NCBI RefSeq assembly: GCF_009617585.1
Contig: NZ_WIXI01000051.1
Coordinates: forward strand, 1-64,000
Origin: Endobacterium cereale
Lineage (GTDB): Bacteria > Pseudomonadota > Alphaproteobacteria > Rhizobiales > Rhizobiaceae
Reading direction: 5' to 3'
DNA: 64,000 bases
The translations under genes were made by a program, and so were the position numbers. Positions 52,667 through 60,400 of this stretch are shown here, one piece after another (position 1 is the first letter of the stretch; every line of letters begins with the position of its first letter). The notes beneath the pieces are model-generated. The model was not told the origin of the DNA, made no database searches, and saw only the letters and a list, made by a program, of their open reading frames with translations.

Positions 52667-53584
52667 ATGAACATGACAGATCCGAACCAACTGGACCGCA
52701 TCAAGGCGGAAATCGCCGACAGCTTTGACGAAGAGCTCGAGCTGCAGATGGAGGAAGAGCGTCTCGATGATTTGATGGCGAGCGAGGCGCAGCCATCTGT
52801 CGGGAAGCTTCTCGACAGGAAAATCTATTTCCAGGAACTGTTCCGACTTCAGCACGAACTCGTCAGGTTGCAGGACTGGGTGCAGCATCAGAAACTGAAG
52901 GTCGTGGTGATCTTCGAGGGCCGTGACTCAGCCGGCAAGGGAGGTGCCATCAAGCGCGTGACCCAGCGTCTTAATCCACGTGTTTGCCGGGTCGTTGCCC
53001 TCCCCGCGCCAACCGAGCGCGAGCGTCATCAATGGTATTTCCAGCGCTACGTGCAGCATCTTCCGACCGCAGGCGAAATCGTGCTTTTCGACCGTAGCTG
53101 GTATAACCGAGCAGGCGTCGAACGCGTCATGGGGTTCTGCACCAAGGACGAACTGGAAGAGTTTTTCCAGTCGGTCCCACAGTTTGAAGACATGCTCGTG
53201 CGTTCAGGGATCATTCTGGTGAAATACTGGTTTTCGATCACGGACGAGGAGCAGGAATTCCGCTTCAACATGCGTATCCAGGATCCTCTGAAGCAGTGGA
53301 AACTGTCGCCAATGGATCTCGAAAGCCGGGTTCACTGGGAGACATACACCAAGGCCAAAGAAGAAATGCTCGAGCGTACGCACAGGCCGGCAACGCCATG
53401 GTGGGTGGTGGACGCAGTCGACAAGCGCAAGGCGCGATTGAACTGCATTTCCCACCTTTTGCAGCAGATTCCGTACGGCGATGTTCCGAAGTCTACGGTT
53501 ACGCTCCCCGAGCGAGCGCGAAATGCGGACTACAACCGCTCACCGGTCCCAACGGAAATGTACGTTCCCGATAACTATCGGTGA
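52667..53584 (+). CDS. ppk2: Polyphosphate kinase 2 (PPK2 class I)
   Basis: This 305-residue P-loop kinase has Walker A GRDSAGKGG at about 85-93, the lid region and Walker B LFDRSWYNRAGVERVMGF at about 140-157. The family blocks FQSVPQFEDMLVRSGI and DPLKQWKLSPMDLES follow. PPK2 makes or uses polyphosphate to phosphorylate nucleoside diphosphates. An acidic, glutamate-rich N-terminus (residues 20-40) precedes the kinase core. The upstream Pit gene suggests phosphate storage. Start ATG 52667; ATG 52673 is also possible. Confidence 0.95.
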   Translation: MNMTDPNQLDRIKAEIADSFDEELELQMEEERLDDLMASEAQPSVGKLLDRKIYFQELFRLQHELVRLQDWVQHQKLKVVVIFEGRDSAGKGGAIKRVTQRLNPRVCRVVALPAPTERERHQWYFQRYVQHLPTAGEIVLFDRSWYNRAGVERVMGFCTKDELEEFFQSVPQFEDMLVRSGIILVKYWFSITDEEQEFRFNMRIQDPLKQWKLSPMDLESRVHWETYTKAKEEMLERTHRPATPWWVVDAVDKRKARLNCISHLLQQIPYGDVPKSTVTLPERARNADYNRSPVPTEMYVPDNYR

Positions 53585-53850
53585 CATGCCTATCGTTTAG
53601 GCTCGGCATTTGACGATGCCGGGCCTGCGTATCGGCCATCGATGCGCGACGGGAAAACGGCTGAAATCGATGGCTTTGCTGCCTCGATAAGAGAACTTGG
53701 CTCGACTGTGATAAAGCCGAACGCCTTCATCGAAGTGGTCAGGCTTCGTGATCCGGATACGCCAGGAAACGGATCGCACACGCCGCATTCCTCAGCGTCA
53801 TATTTTCTTCCCAGCATGGCGAGCAACATGCACGGATTTTGCACGATATC
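53585..53850. other. Gene-free stretch after PPK2
   Basis: About 266 bp; I see no gene, clear hairpin or repeat. Confidence 0.5.
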
Positions 53851-54591
53851 CTATGGAGTTCCATCCCTCGTATCGATCCGGATAGAGACGGCGTCATGTC
53901 GCCAGTATTCGGCGTCGCAATCCAGAATGCGGCCTGCTTGGTCACGATTGACGCGCACGATCTGCAAACCAAACGTGCCATTGGAACAGTGCAGTTCTGC
54001 CGCCGGCATGCCGGTCAGTGCAATCGGGTTGATCTCGAAGGAAACGTCGCCGTATTCGAGCGCGTATTTTTCGCGATAGAGATTGGTCAGCGAACCGGTC
54101 AGGTCCTGCTCTAGTATGTCGGCAAAAACCGTTTTGCTGAGATGATGCTCCACGAAGACGACAAGACGGTCATCGACCCGCCGGCGGCGGCGGATGCGCC
54201 AGAACTCCGTTCCGGAAGGCTGCTCCAGCAATGCGCAGATATCATCCGGGGCAACCGCACTGACGGCTTCGATCAGTTCGGTGCTTGCCTGCCGGTTCTG
54301 CTCCCGTGTCATGCGCTGAAAGTCCGTCCGCCACAGCGGATTATACACCAGTCGACGATCGGAAACGAACCACCCCCTGCGATTTTCGCGGTAGATGAGA
54401 CCATCCATTTCGAGATGAGAAAGTGCTTCGCGCAACGTGATGCGTGTTGTCCTATAACGTTCCGCCAGTTCGCGCTCAGGCGGCAAGCGTCGATCCACCG
54501 CCAGACGACCTTCGGCTAAATCGACTCTGATCGCCTGCTCAAGTTTCGAGGAACGCTGTGTGATCATATCGTTTGTGCTGCCGTCAGCCAT
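53851..54591 (-). CDS. GntR-family regulator, HutC/UTRA type
   Basis: This 246-residue protein has a GntR winged helix (GRLAVDRRLPPERELAERYRTTRITLREALSHLEMDGLI, residues ~28-66) and a UTRA ligand domain that includes IRRRRRVDDRLVVFVEHHLS and a long C-terminal part. UTRA regulators often respond to phosphorylated or aminated small molecules. It is divergent from the phosphodiesterase-importer operon across a 75-bp gap, so it almost certainly controls that operon. Confidence 0.92.
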   Translation of the reverse strand: MADGSTNDMITQRSSKLEQAIRVDLAEGRLAVDRRLPPERELAERYRTTRITLREALSHLEMDGLIYRENRRGWFVSDRRLVYNPLWRTDFQRMTREQNRQASTELIEAVSAVAPDDICALLEQPSGTEFWRIRRRRRVDDRLVVFVEHHLSKTVFADILEQDLTGSLTNLYREKYALEYGDVSFEINPIALTGMPAAELHCSNGTFGLQIVRVNRDQAGRILDCDAEYWRHDAVSIRIDTRDGTP

Positions 54592-54666
54592 TCGTCACCC
54601 GTCATGCGTCTGTCATCACAGTTTGGCATAGGATCACGCATCTGGTCTATACCAATGAGGTGAAAC

Positions 54667-55716
54667 ATGTTCCGTCGCACTTTCCTGGCCCTGCCCGCCC
54701 TCGGCGTTCTGGCCTATTCCGGCATTGCCGCCGCCAACGACATTTCCGCTCTCGAAGAAGCCGCCCGCAAGGAAGGCGCCGTGTACAGTGTCGGCATGCC
54801 GGACGGCTGGGCCAACTGGAAAGACACCTGGCAGCAACTGACCGAGAAATACGGCCTGAAGTATTCCGACACCGACATGAGCAGCGGCGAAGAGATCGCC
54901 AAGTTTGCCAATGAAGGTGTCAACGCCACCGCCGATATCGGCGACGTCGGCCTTGAATTCGGCCCGATCGCGCTCGCCCGCGGCGTCACCATGCCTTACA
55001 AGACCACCACCTGGGACCAGATCCCTGATTGGGCAAAGGACGCCGAAGGTAACTGGGTTATCGGCTATACCGGCACGATCGCCTTCCTCGTGTCCGCAGA
55101 CGTCGCCAACCCGCCGACCTCCTGGGCAGATCTCCTGAAAGGCGACTACAAGGTCACCATGGGCAAGGTCGGTTCCGGCGCACAGGACAACGCCTCGATC
55201 CTCGCCGCGGCCGTTTCGCAAGGCGGCAGCGAGAAGAACCTGCGCCCGGGTGTCGAACTGTTCCAGAAGCTGGCAGAACAGGGTCGTGTCGTCGGCAGCG
55301 GCGTCACTCCGGCGCTGATGGAACGCGGCGAAATCCAGGTCGCGCCGCTTTGGGACTTCAACGCGCTGAACTACCGCGACGTCGTCGGCAAGGACAAGTT
55401 CAAGGTCATCATTCCTTCGGACGGTTCGGTCACCAGCGGTTACGCAACGATCATCAACAAGCATTCGAAAAACCCGAATGCCGCCAAGCTGACCCGTGAA
55501 TATATCCTCAGCGATGCCGGCCAGATCAACCTTGCCCGCGGTTACGCCCGTCCGATCCGCTTCGACCATATCGAACTGCCGGCCGACGCCAAGGAAAAGC
55601 TGCTGCCGTCCGACCAGTACAAGGCTGCCCGTCCGATCGACCCGACGCTGTGGACCTCGGATGCCGCCAAGGAAATCTCGCAGCTGTGGCGCGATCTCGT
55701 CGCTCCGAAGATGTAA
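54667..55716 (+). CDS. ABC importer binding protein (Fe3+/AEP-like class)
   Basis: This 349-residue periplasmic binding protein of the type that includes ferric-ion, polyamine and 2-aminoethylphosphonate receptors has a signal peptide cleaved near AAA-ND (residue 24). Blocks: EEAARKEGAVYSVGMPDGWANW, YTGTIAFLVSADVANPPTSWADLL, and AGQINLARGYARPIR. It is the first gene of an operon with a phosphodiesterase, two permeases and an ATPase. The ligand is probably a phosphorus compound (inference from the second gene). Confidence 0.92.
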   Translation: MFRRTFLALPALGVLAYSGIAAANDISALEEAARKEGAVYSVGMPDGWANWKDTWQQLTEKYGLKYSDTDMSSGEEIAKFANEGVNATADIGDVGLEFGPIALARGVTMPYKTTTWDQIPDWAKDAEGNWVIGYTGTIAFLVSADVANPPTSWADLLKGDYKVTMGKVGSGAQDNASILAAAVSQGGSEKNLRPGVELFQKLAEQGRVVGSGVTPALMERGEIQVAPLWDFNALNYRDVVGKDKFKVIIPSDGSVTSGYATIINKHSKNPNAAKLTREYILSDAGQINLARGYARPIRFDHIELPADAKEKLLPSDQYKAARPIDPTLWTSDAAKEISQLWRDLVAPKM

Positions 55717-55808
55717 TTCCGGCGACACAATCTTTCGTCAAACATCCCGTCTCGCGGATTTTTCCGCGAGACGTTCTTGCATTGAATTCAGCGAAAAGGA
55801 CCAGCTTC

Positions 55809-56633
55809 ATGACGAAGCGCACGATCTTCATCATTCTCGATGGCCTCCGGTATTCCACCGCACGCGAATGCCTCGGCTACATGGAAGCTCTGGTCGCAGG
55901 CGCTGAAGCGCAGGTCTATCGCGTCGACAGCGAATTGCCGTCGATTTCCCGCCCGCTTTACGAAACGCTGATGACCGGCCTGCCGCCAGTCGTGCATGGC
56001 GTGACCAGCAATTGCGTGGTGCGCCGCTCGAATTTCGACAACGTCTTTTCGCTGGCCCGCAAGGCAGGTCTGGTGACATCGGCTGCCGCCTATCACTGGT
56101 ATTTCGAGCTCTACAACCAGGCGCCGTTCAGCCCGGAATTCCGTCGCATCACCAATTCCGACGGCGGCATCCAGCATGGGGCCTTCTACTGGCAGGATCA
56201 TTATCCGGACGATCACCTGTTCGCCGATGCCGATGATCTCATCCGCCGGCACAATCCGGATTTCCTGTTGCTGCATCCGATGAACATCGATGACATCGGC
56301 CACAAGCATGGCGGCGCGTCCCGCCAATATCGCGACACCACCCGCAACGCCGCCGATCTTCTCGCCCGTTATGTGCCGCAATGGCGTGCGGCGGGTTATA
56401 CCGTCATTGTCACCAGCGATCATGGCATGAGCGACGACGGCAATCATGGTGGTCCGCATGAGGACGAGGCGACCGTGCCGCTCTACACGGTCGGCGCAGA
56501 CGTCTTTACGCTCGATGCGGCGGTGCAGCCGAAGCAGACAGAGCTTGCAGGGCTGATTTGCGAACTGCTCGGCGTCGAAAATCACGGGCTTTCCGTACCG
56601 GCCCTGCTGAATCCGGATATGGCTCGCGCATGA
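55809..56633 (+). CDS. Alkaline-phosphatase-superfamily phosphodiesterase
   Basis: This 274-residue protein of the type I phosphodiesterase/nucleotide pyrophosphatase family starts TIFIILDGLRYSTA (metal-binding Asp). The nucleophile Thr/Ser region is SELPSISRPLYETLMTGLPPVVHG, and the metal ligands are in HPMNIDDIGHKHGG and VTSDHGMSDDGNHGG. No signal peptide is visible, so it acts in the cytoplasm on an imported compound. It lies between the binding-protein gene and the permease genes (4-bp overlap with the next ATG), an unusual position for an enzyme gene. It probably cleaves an imported phosphodiester or phosphonate ester. Confidence 0.9.
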   Translation: MTKRTIFIILDGLRYSTARECLGYMEALVAGAEAQVYRVDSELPSISRPLYETLMTGLPPVVHGVTSNCVVRRSNFDNVFSLARKAGLVTSAAAYHWYFELYNQAPFSPEFRRITNSDGGIQHGAFYWQDHYPDDHLFADADDLIRRHNPDFLLLHPMNIDDIGHKHGGASRQYRDTTRNAADLLARYVPQWRAAGYTVIVTSDHGMSDDGNHGGPHEDEATVPLYTVGADVFTLDAAVQPKQTELAGLICELLGVENHGLSVPALLNPDMARA

Positions 56634-57457
56634 GCCACCATTCCTCTCCGGCCATGAAGCTTCTGGCCGCGCCCTTTCTTCTGATGCTGGCGGGACTGGT
56701 CGTCTGGCCGCTGGCAAACGTCCTGATCGACAGTTTCAGTAAAGGCGGCGCCTGGTCACTCGGAAACTATGCCGAAATCCTGACGAGCGCCTATTACGGC
56801 CAGAGCTTTGTCAATTCGCTGCTGATCTCCTTCTCAACAACGGCCATCGGCATGATCTTCGGCTTCCTGATCGCGGTCAGCCTTCGTTACCGTAAGGGAG
56901 GCACACGCCGTGTCGCGATGGCGCTGGCCAATATCGGAGCCAATCTCGCCGGTGTGCCGCTGGCGATGGCGTTGGTCTTCCTTCTTGGCCTGAACGGCAC
57001 TCTGACAATCGTCCTAAAAGCGTCTGGTCTGATCGGCTCATTCAACGTCTATTCGCTGACCGGCCTCATCATCGCCTACTGCTATTTCCAGATCGCTCTT
57101 GCGGTCTTGCTGATTATCCCTGTTCTCGACGGCATCGAGACGGAGCTTGAGGAAGCCGCGAGCCTTATCGGGGTCGGCACCACCCGCTTCTGGTTGCGCG
57201 TCGGTCTGCCGGTGGTTGGCCGACAGATGATCGCCATCGCTACACTTCTCCTAGCAAACGCGATGGGTACCTACGCCACCACGCTGGCGCTGACTGGCAC
57301 CAGCATCAACGTCGTCACCATCCGCATCAGCGAACTTGTTTCGGGTGACGTGTTTTCCGATCCCAATTTGGCCAATGCCATTGCTATTGCGCTGCTTCTG
57401 GTTCTCGTCGTGCCGATCGTTATCAGCCAGCTTTTGCTGAAGGGGGATAAGCGATGA
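56630..57457 (+). CDS. ABC importer permease 1 (polyamine/AEP type)
   Basis: This 275-residue inner-membrane permease has about six segments. It has a first segment KLLAAPFLLMLAGLVVWPLANV and an EAA loop ELEEAASLIGVGTTRFWLRVGLP typical of the PotB/ferric-iron permease group. The ATG at 56630 overlaps the phosphodiesterase stop; an ORF start at 56558 lies inside that gene and is rejected. The end overlaps the second permease. Confidence 0.92.
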   Translation: MSHHSSPAMKLLAAPFLLMLAGLVVWPLANVLIDSFSKGGAWSLGNYAEILTSAYYGQSFVNSLLISFSTTAIGMIFGFLIAVSLRYRKGGTRRVAMALANIGANLAGVPLAMALVFLLGLNGTLTIVLKASGLIGSFNVYSLTGLIIAYCYFQIALAVLLIIPVLDGIETELEEAASLIGVGTTRFWLRVGLPVVGRQMIAIATLLLANAMGTYATTLALTGTSINVVTIRISELVSGDVFSDPNLANAIAIALLLVLVVPIVISQLLLKGDKR

Positions 57458-58248
57458 CCGTAACCCGCCATCCGGCCATGACAGCAACCCTCTGGCTTGC
57501 AGCAATCCTGATGCTCTTGCCAGTCCTTGCCACTTTCCTCAACTCGATCGCCACCGGCTGGACCGGCGGTATCCTGCCGAACGGCCTGTCGCTTGACGCC
57601 TATCAGACCATACTCTTGGACGGACGGTTTCAATCGGCCTTGCTGCGTTCCACCGTTGTCGCCGGACTGGCACTGTTTCTGGCCTGCTTGCTGATCGTAC
57701 CTGCCGTCATCACCGCCCACCTCTACTGGCCGACACTCGATACCTGGATGGCGCGGCTGGTGATCCTGCCCTATGCGGTCCCCACCATCATCCTGATGGT
57801 CGGTTATCTCCGCGTCTTTTCCGCCCCGCCTCTGCAGTTCAGCGGCCAGCCGATCGTGCTTGTCCTGACATATGTGCCGCTCTGCTTTCCGATGTTCTAC
57901 ATCAACGTCAAGAACAGCCTGCAGGCGCTCGACACGACTGAACTTCTCGAAGCAGGCCGGCTGCTGGGCATCAGCGATGCAAGACTTTTGCGCCGGGTGA
58001 TCCTTCCCTCGATCTTTCCGGGTATCGCGCTCGCCGTCGTTTTGAACTTCGCAGGCCTGATGAGCGAATTCGTCTACGCTCGCATGCTGGTCGGCGGCCA
58101 GTTCGAAACACTGCAGATGTACATGTTCGCACAGCGAGAACTCAGCGGCCGCCTGTCGAGCGTCATCGTCACCGTCTACTTCCTCATCACGCTTCTTATC
58201 ACCTTCGCCGCGTTCCGGCTCGTCTGGCGAACGGAGACAAAATCATGA
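57454..58248 (+). CDS. ABC importer permease 2 (polyamine/AEP type)
   Basis: This 264-residue permease has about six segments and an EAA loop TTELLEAGRLLGISDARLLRRVILPSIFPG. It forms the heterodimer with the previous permease. ATGA overlaps on both sides show tight coupling with the permease before it and the ATPase after it. Confidence 0.92.
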   Translation: MTVTRHPAMTATLWLAAILMLLPVLATFLNSIATGWTGGILPNGLSLDAYQTILLDGRFQSALLRSTVVAGLALFLACLLIVPAVITAHLYWPTLDTWMARLVILPYAVPTIILMVGYLRVFSAPPLQFSGQPIVLVLTYVPLCFPMFYINVKNSLQALDTTELLEAGRLLGISDARLLRRVILPSIFPGIALAVVLNFAGLMSEFVYARMLVGGQFETLQMYMFAQRELSGRLSSVIVTVYFLITLLITFAAFRLVWRTETKS

Positions 58249-59249
58249 CCTATCTCGACCTTTCCGCCATCGGCATGCGCTACGGCGACAATGTCATTCT
58301 CGACGGCATCGATCTTTCGGTGGCGCAGGGTGAAATGCATGTTCTGCTCGGCCCTTCCGGTTGCGGCAAGACCACGCTCCTACGCTCCATCGCCGGACTG
58401 GTTCAGCCGGACAAAGGCGCAATCCATCTCGCTGGCCTTGCCATCGAAAAGCTGCATCCAAAAGATCGCGGCATCGGCATGGTGTTCCAGCACTATGCGC
58501 TGTTCCCCAACATGACGGTACGCCAGAACCTCGCCTTCGGGCTCGAACAGCGCCGCCTTGCTCGCACGGTCATCAGCGACAAGATCGATGCGGTTCTGGA
58601 CATCGTATCGCTGCAGGACAAGGCCGATTCCCGCCCGCGCCAACTCTCCGGCGGGCAGAAACAGCGCGTGGCACTGGCGCGCGCACTCGTCCTAGAGCCA
58701 TCATTGCTTCTGCTGGACGAGCCCTTGTCGGCGCTCGACGCCCAGATCCGCAAACGCCTGCGTGACGAGTTGAAGCGCATCCAGCGCCGAACGGGCCTGA
58801 CCAGCATTCTCGTCACCCACGATCAGGACGAGGCCCTGTCGCTCGGCGACCGGATTTCCGTGATGAACAAGGGCCGCATCGCCCAGACGGCATCAGGCCC
58901 GGAGATATTCTACCGCCCGGACGACCTGTTCGTCGCGAAATTCATCGGCAATGCCAACATCCTCAGCGCGGCAGAATTCAGTCGGCTGATCGGCCGGGAT
59001 TTCGACCAGACGGCGGTCATCCATCCCCATATGTTCAAGATCGGCAGGGCTTCGGGAGGTTCAAGCCTCTTCGACGTCGCAGTAACCGTCGTGGAAACGG
59101 TCGTCGCAGGAAATATCGTACGATACGTGATGCAATCGAATGGTATTATTTTCAACGTGGAAGCTCAGACCGCCATGAATAGGGCGCATCTCGCAGTCGG
59201 AGAGGAAGCGACGGTAACGATCGATCCGTCGGACGCTCACTTCCTTTAG
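58245..59249 (+). CDS. ABC importer ATPase (PotA/FbpC type)
   Basis: This 334-residue ATPase has Walker A GPSGCGKTT at about 34-42, Q-loop MVFQHYALFPNMTV, signature LSGGQKQRVALARAL and Walker B LLLLDEPLSALDAQ. A VTHDQDEALSLGDRI switch and a C-terminal TOBE domain follow. It completes the five-gene operon that starts with the binding protein at 54.7 kb. Confidence 0.93.
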   Translation: MTYLDLSAIGMRYGDNVILDGIDLSVAQGEMHVLLGPSGCGKTTLLRSIAGLVQPDKGAIHLAGLAIEKLHPKDRGIGMVFQHYALFPNMTVRQNLAFGLEQRRLARTVISDKIDAVLDIVSLQDKADSRPRQLSGGQKQRVALARALVLEPSLLLLDEPLSALDAQIRKRLRDELKRIQRRTGLTSILVTHDQDEALSLGDRISVMNKGRIAQTASGPEIFYRPDDLFVAKFIGNANILSAAEFSRLIGRDFDQTAVIHPHMFKIGRASGGSSLFDVAVTVVETVVAGNIVRYVMQSNGIIFNVEAQTAMNRAHLAVGEEATVTIDPSDAHFL

Positions 59250-59298
59250 GACGTTGTTGTCGTTACCAAACTAAGAGGATCGCTAAACACTACTTCCG

Positions 59299-59325
59299 CT
59301 TGATGGGATTAGAACCGTTAACCCG
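59299..59325. repeat. tRNA T-arm-like scar, copy 3
   Basis: CTTGATGGGATTAGAACCG and following bases match copy 1 (9139) at about 23 of 27 positions. One frame reads MGLEPLTR then a stop, like the EGLEPPTKRL read from the antisense of the real tRNA. It lies 50 bp after the ATPase stop and 58 bp before the VapC stop. Confidence 0.5.
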
Positions 59326-59382
59326 GTAGATTTCTGTCTAGCGCAGCCAGATTAGACAACCGGTCGAGAACATCTCAGTGAG

Positions 59383-59784
59383 TTAGACAGCCCAGTCTTC
59401 GACGCGTAAGCCTGCCACGCGATCAAACTCGCGGCGGTTGTTTGTGACGACGATCAATCCGCGCGAGCGAGCGTGTCCTGCGATCAATTGATCATATGGA
59501 CCAATGGGCGTTCCGTTTCGTGCGAGTTCAGCACGCAACTGGCCAGTATGGGTCGCTGCTATCTCGTCATAAGCTAGCACTTCTAGACGTGCGGCGAACC
59601 CCTCAACGACGGCCAAGTTGCGTTCTGGGCTAGCCGATTTCTCTGCTCCATATATCAGCTCCATCAGGCTGACTGAACTCATACAAAGCTGACCGTGGTG
59701 GCGATTGAACGCTTCTCGCACGTGCTCCGGTTTGTTCTTGATGGTGAATATGCAGATGTTGGTGTCCAGCATGTATTTCAACAT
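59383..59784 (-). CDS. vapC: VapC toxin (PIN-domain ribonuclease)
   Basis: This 133-residue PIN-domain protein has the acidic active site visible: Asp7 in MLDTNIC, Glu42 in LMELIYG, Asp98 in GPYDQLIAGHA, and Asp121 in NNRREFDRV. It cleaves RNA, in several relatives initiator tRNA or rRNA. The NxxEFxRVxGLxVEDW ending is typical of the VapC group close to Shigella/Rhizobium VapC. Its ATG shares one base with the antitoxin gene's last codon. All key residues are intact. Confidence 0.93.
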   Translation of the reverse strand: MLKYMLDTNICIFTIKNKPEHVREAFNRHHGQLCMSSVSLMELIYGAEKSASPERNLAVVEGFAARLEVLAYDEIAATHTGQLRAELARNGTPIGPYDQLIAGHARSRGLIVVTNNRREFDRVAGLRVEDWAV

Positions 59785-60014
59785 CAGAATGCCTCGCGCT
59801 CCTGCAGCGCAGGCTGATCACGCTCACTCATAAAGTCGGTGGTCGCAGCGGTGCCATCAAACCAGCTATCCCAGACCTCGCCGACGGGGGCAATAATTCG
59901 AGTACGCCCAACCGCGACGATATCGACACGCTTCACATCATCCGGAAGAGCGACTGCCTTTGGTAGCCGGATAGCCTGGCTACGATTACTCTGGAATACC
60001 GCACCTTGCTCCAT
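59784..60014 (-). CDS. vapB: VapB antitoxin (AbrB-type)
   Basis: This 76-residue antitoxin has an N-terminal SpoVT/AbrB swapped-hairpin fold (AVFQSNRSQAIRLPKAVALPDDVKRVDIVAVGRTRII). Its C-terminal tail (WDSWFDG...FMSERDQPALQEREAF) matches the VapC-neutralising tail of VapB. The ATG at 60014 has an AGAGGAG ribosome site 6 bases upstream, so I reject the ATG at 60032. It is co-transcribed with vapC. Confidence 0.92.
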   Translation of the reverse strand: MEQGAVFQSNRSQAIRLPKAVALPDDVKRVDIVAVGRTRIIAPVGEVWDSWFDGTAATTDFMSERDQPALQEREAF

Positions 60015-60041
60015 GACATACTCCTCTGGCATCTACAGATG

Positions 60042-60090
60042 GGATATGTAAAAATTAATACGCAGCCAAGGATATGTCAATGGGATATAC
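60042..60090 (-). promoter_or_regulatory. VapBC promoter/operator region with repeated ATATCC boxes
   Basis: Three copies of an 8-base box occur on the plus strand: GGATATGT at 60042-60049, GGATATGT at 60070-60077 and GGATATAC at 60083-60090. On the minus strand the second overlaps a TTGACA, 17 bases before TAATTT, so it could be a -35/-10 pair. The spacings suggest cooperative binding by VapBC. Confidence 0.5.
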
Positions 60091-60400
60091 ATTGGAATGT
60101 GATAGACTTGCGTTAAGCTCTTGAGCGGAATGGAACCGTCGACCCGCACCATAATGTGCCTAACCACCTGAAAATATGAAATTCGGTATCGGCCCACCGT
60201 GAGCTCCGTTATGGAACAGCCCAATTAGCAGACAATTTTGCAAACGCAAATTCTGGCAAAACGACAAAACGGGCGAGCCGCAACACGGAAATCTTCCAGC
60301 CTGTTTCGGCCAGAAGTTTTCTCGAAGCATCCATTGAAAGGCAACTACTTTTTTTTCAACCGGCGACGCTCAGCGAAACCGAAACGTGAAGCGTGGAACC
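60091..60400. other. Gene-free stretch between vapB and gabD
   Basis: About 310 bp with the scar at 60120-60146. AT-richer than its flanks; no ORF or terminator that I can support, although CTTTTTTTTC occurs near 60350. Confidence 0.5.
60120..60146. repeat. tRNA T-arm-like scar, copy 4
   Basis: CTTGAGCGGAATGGAACCG is followed by TCGACCCG. One frame reads SGMEPSTRTIM, resembling integrase tails read from tRNA antisense strands. With copy 3 it brackets the vapBC module in the same orientation, about 820 bp apart. Confidence 0.5.
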
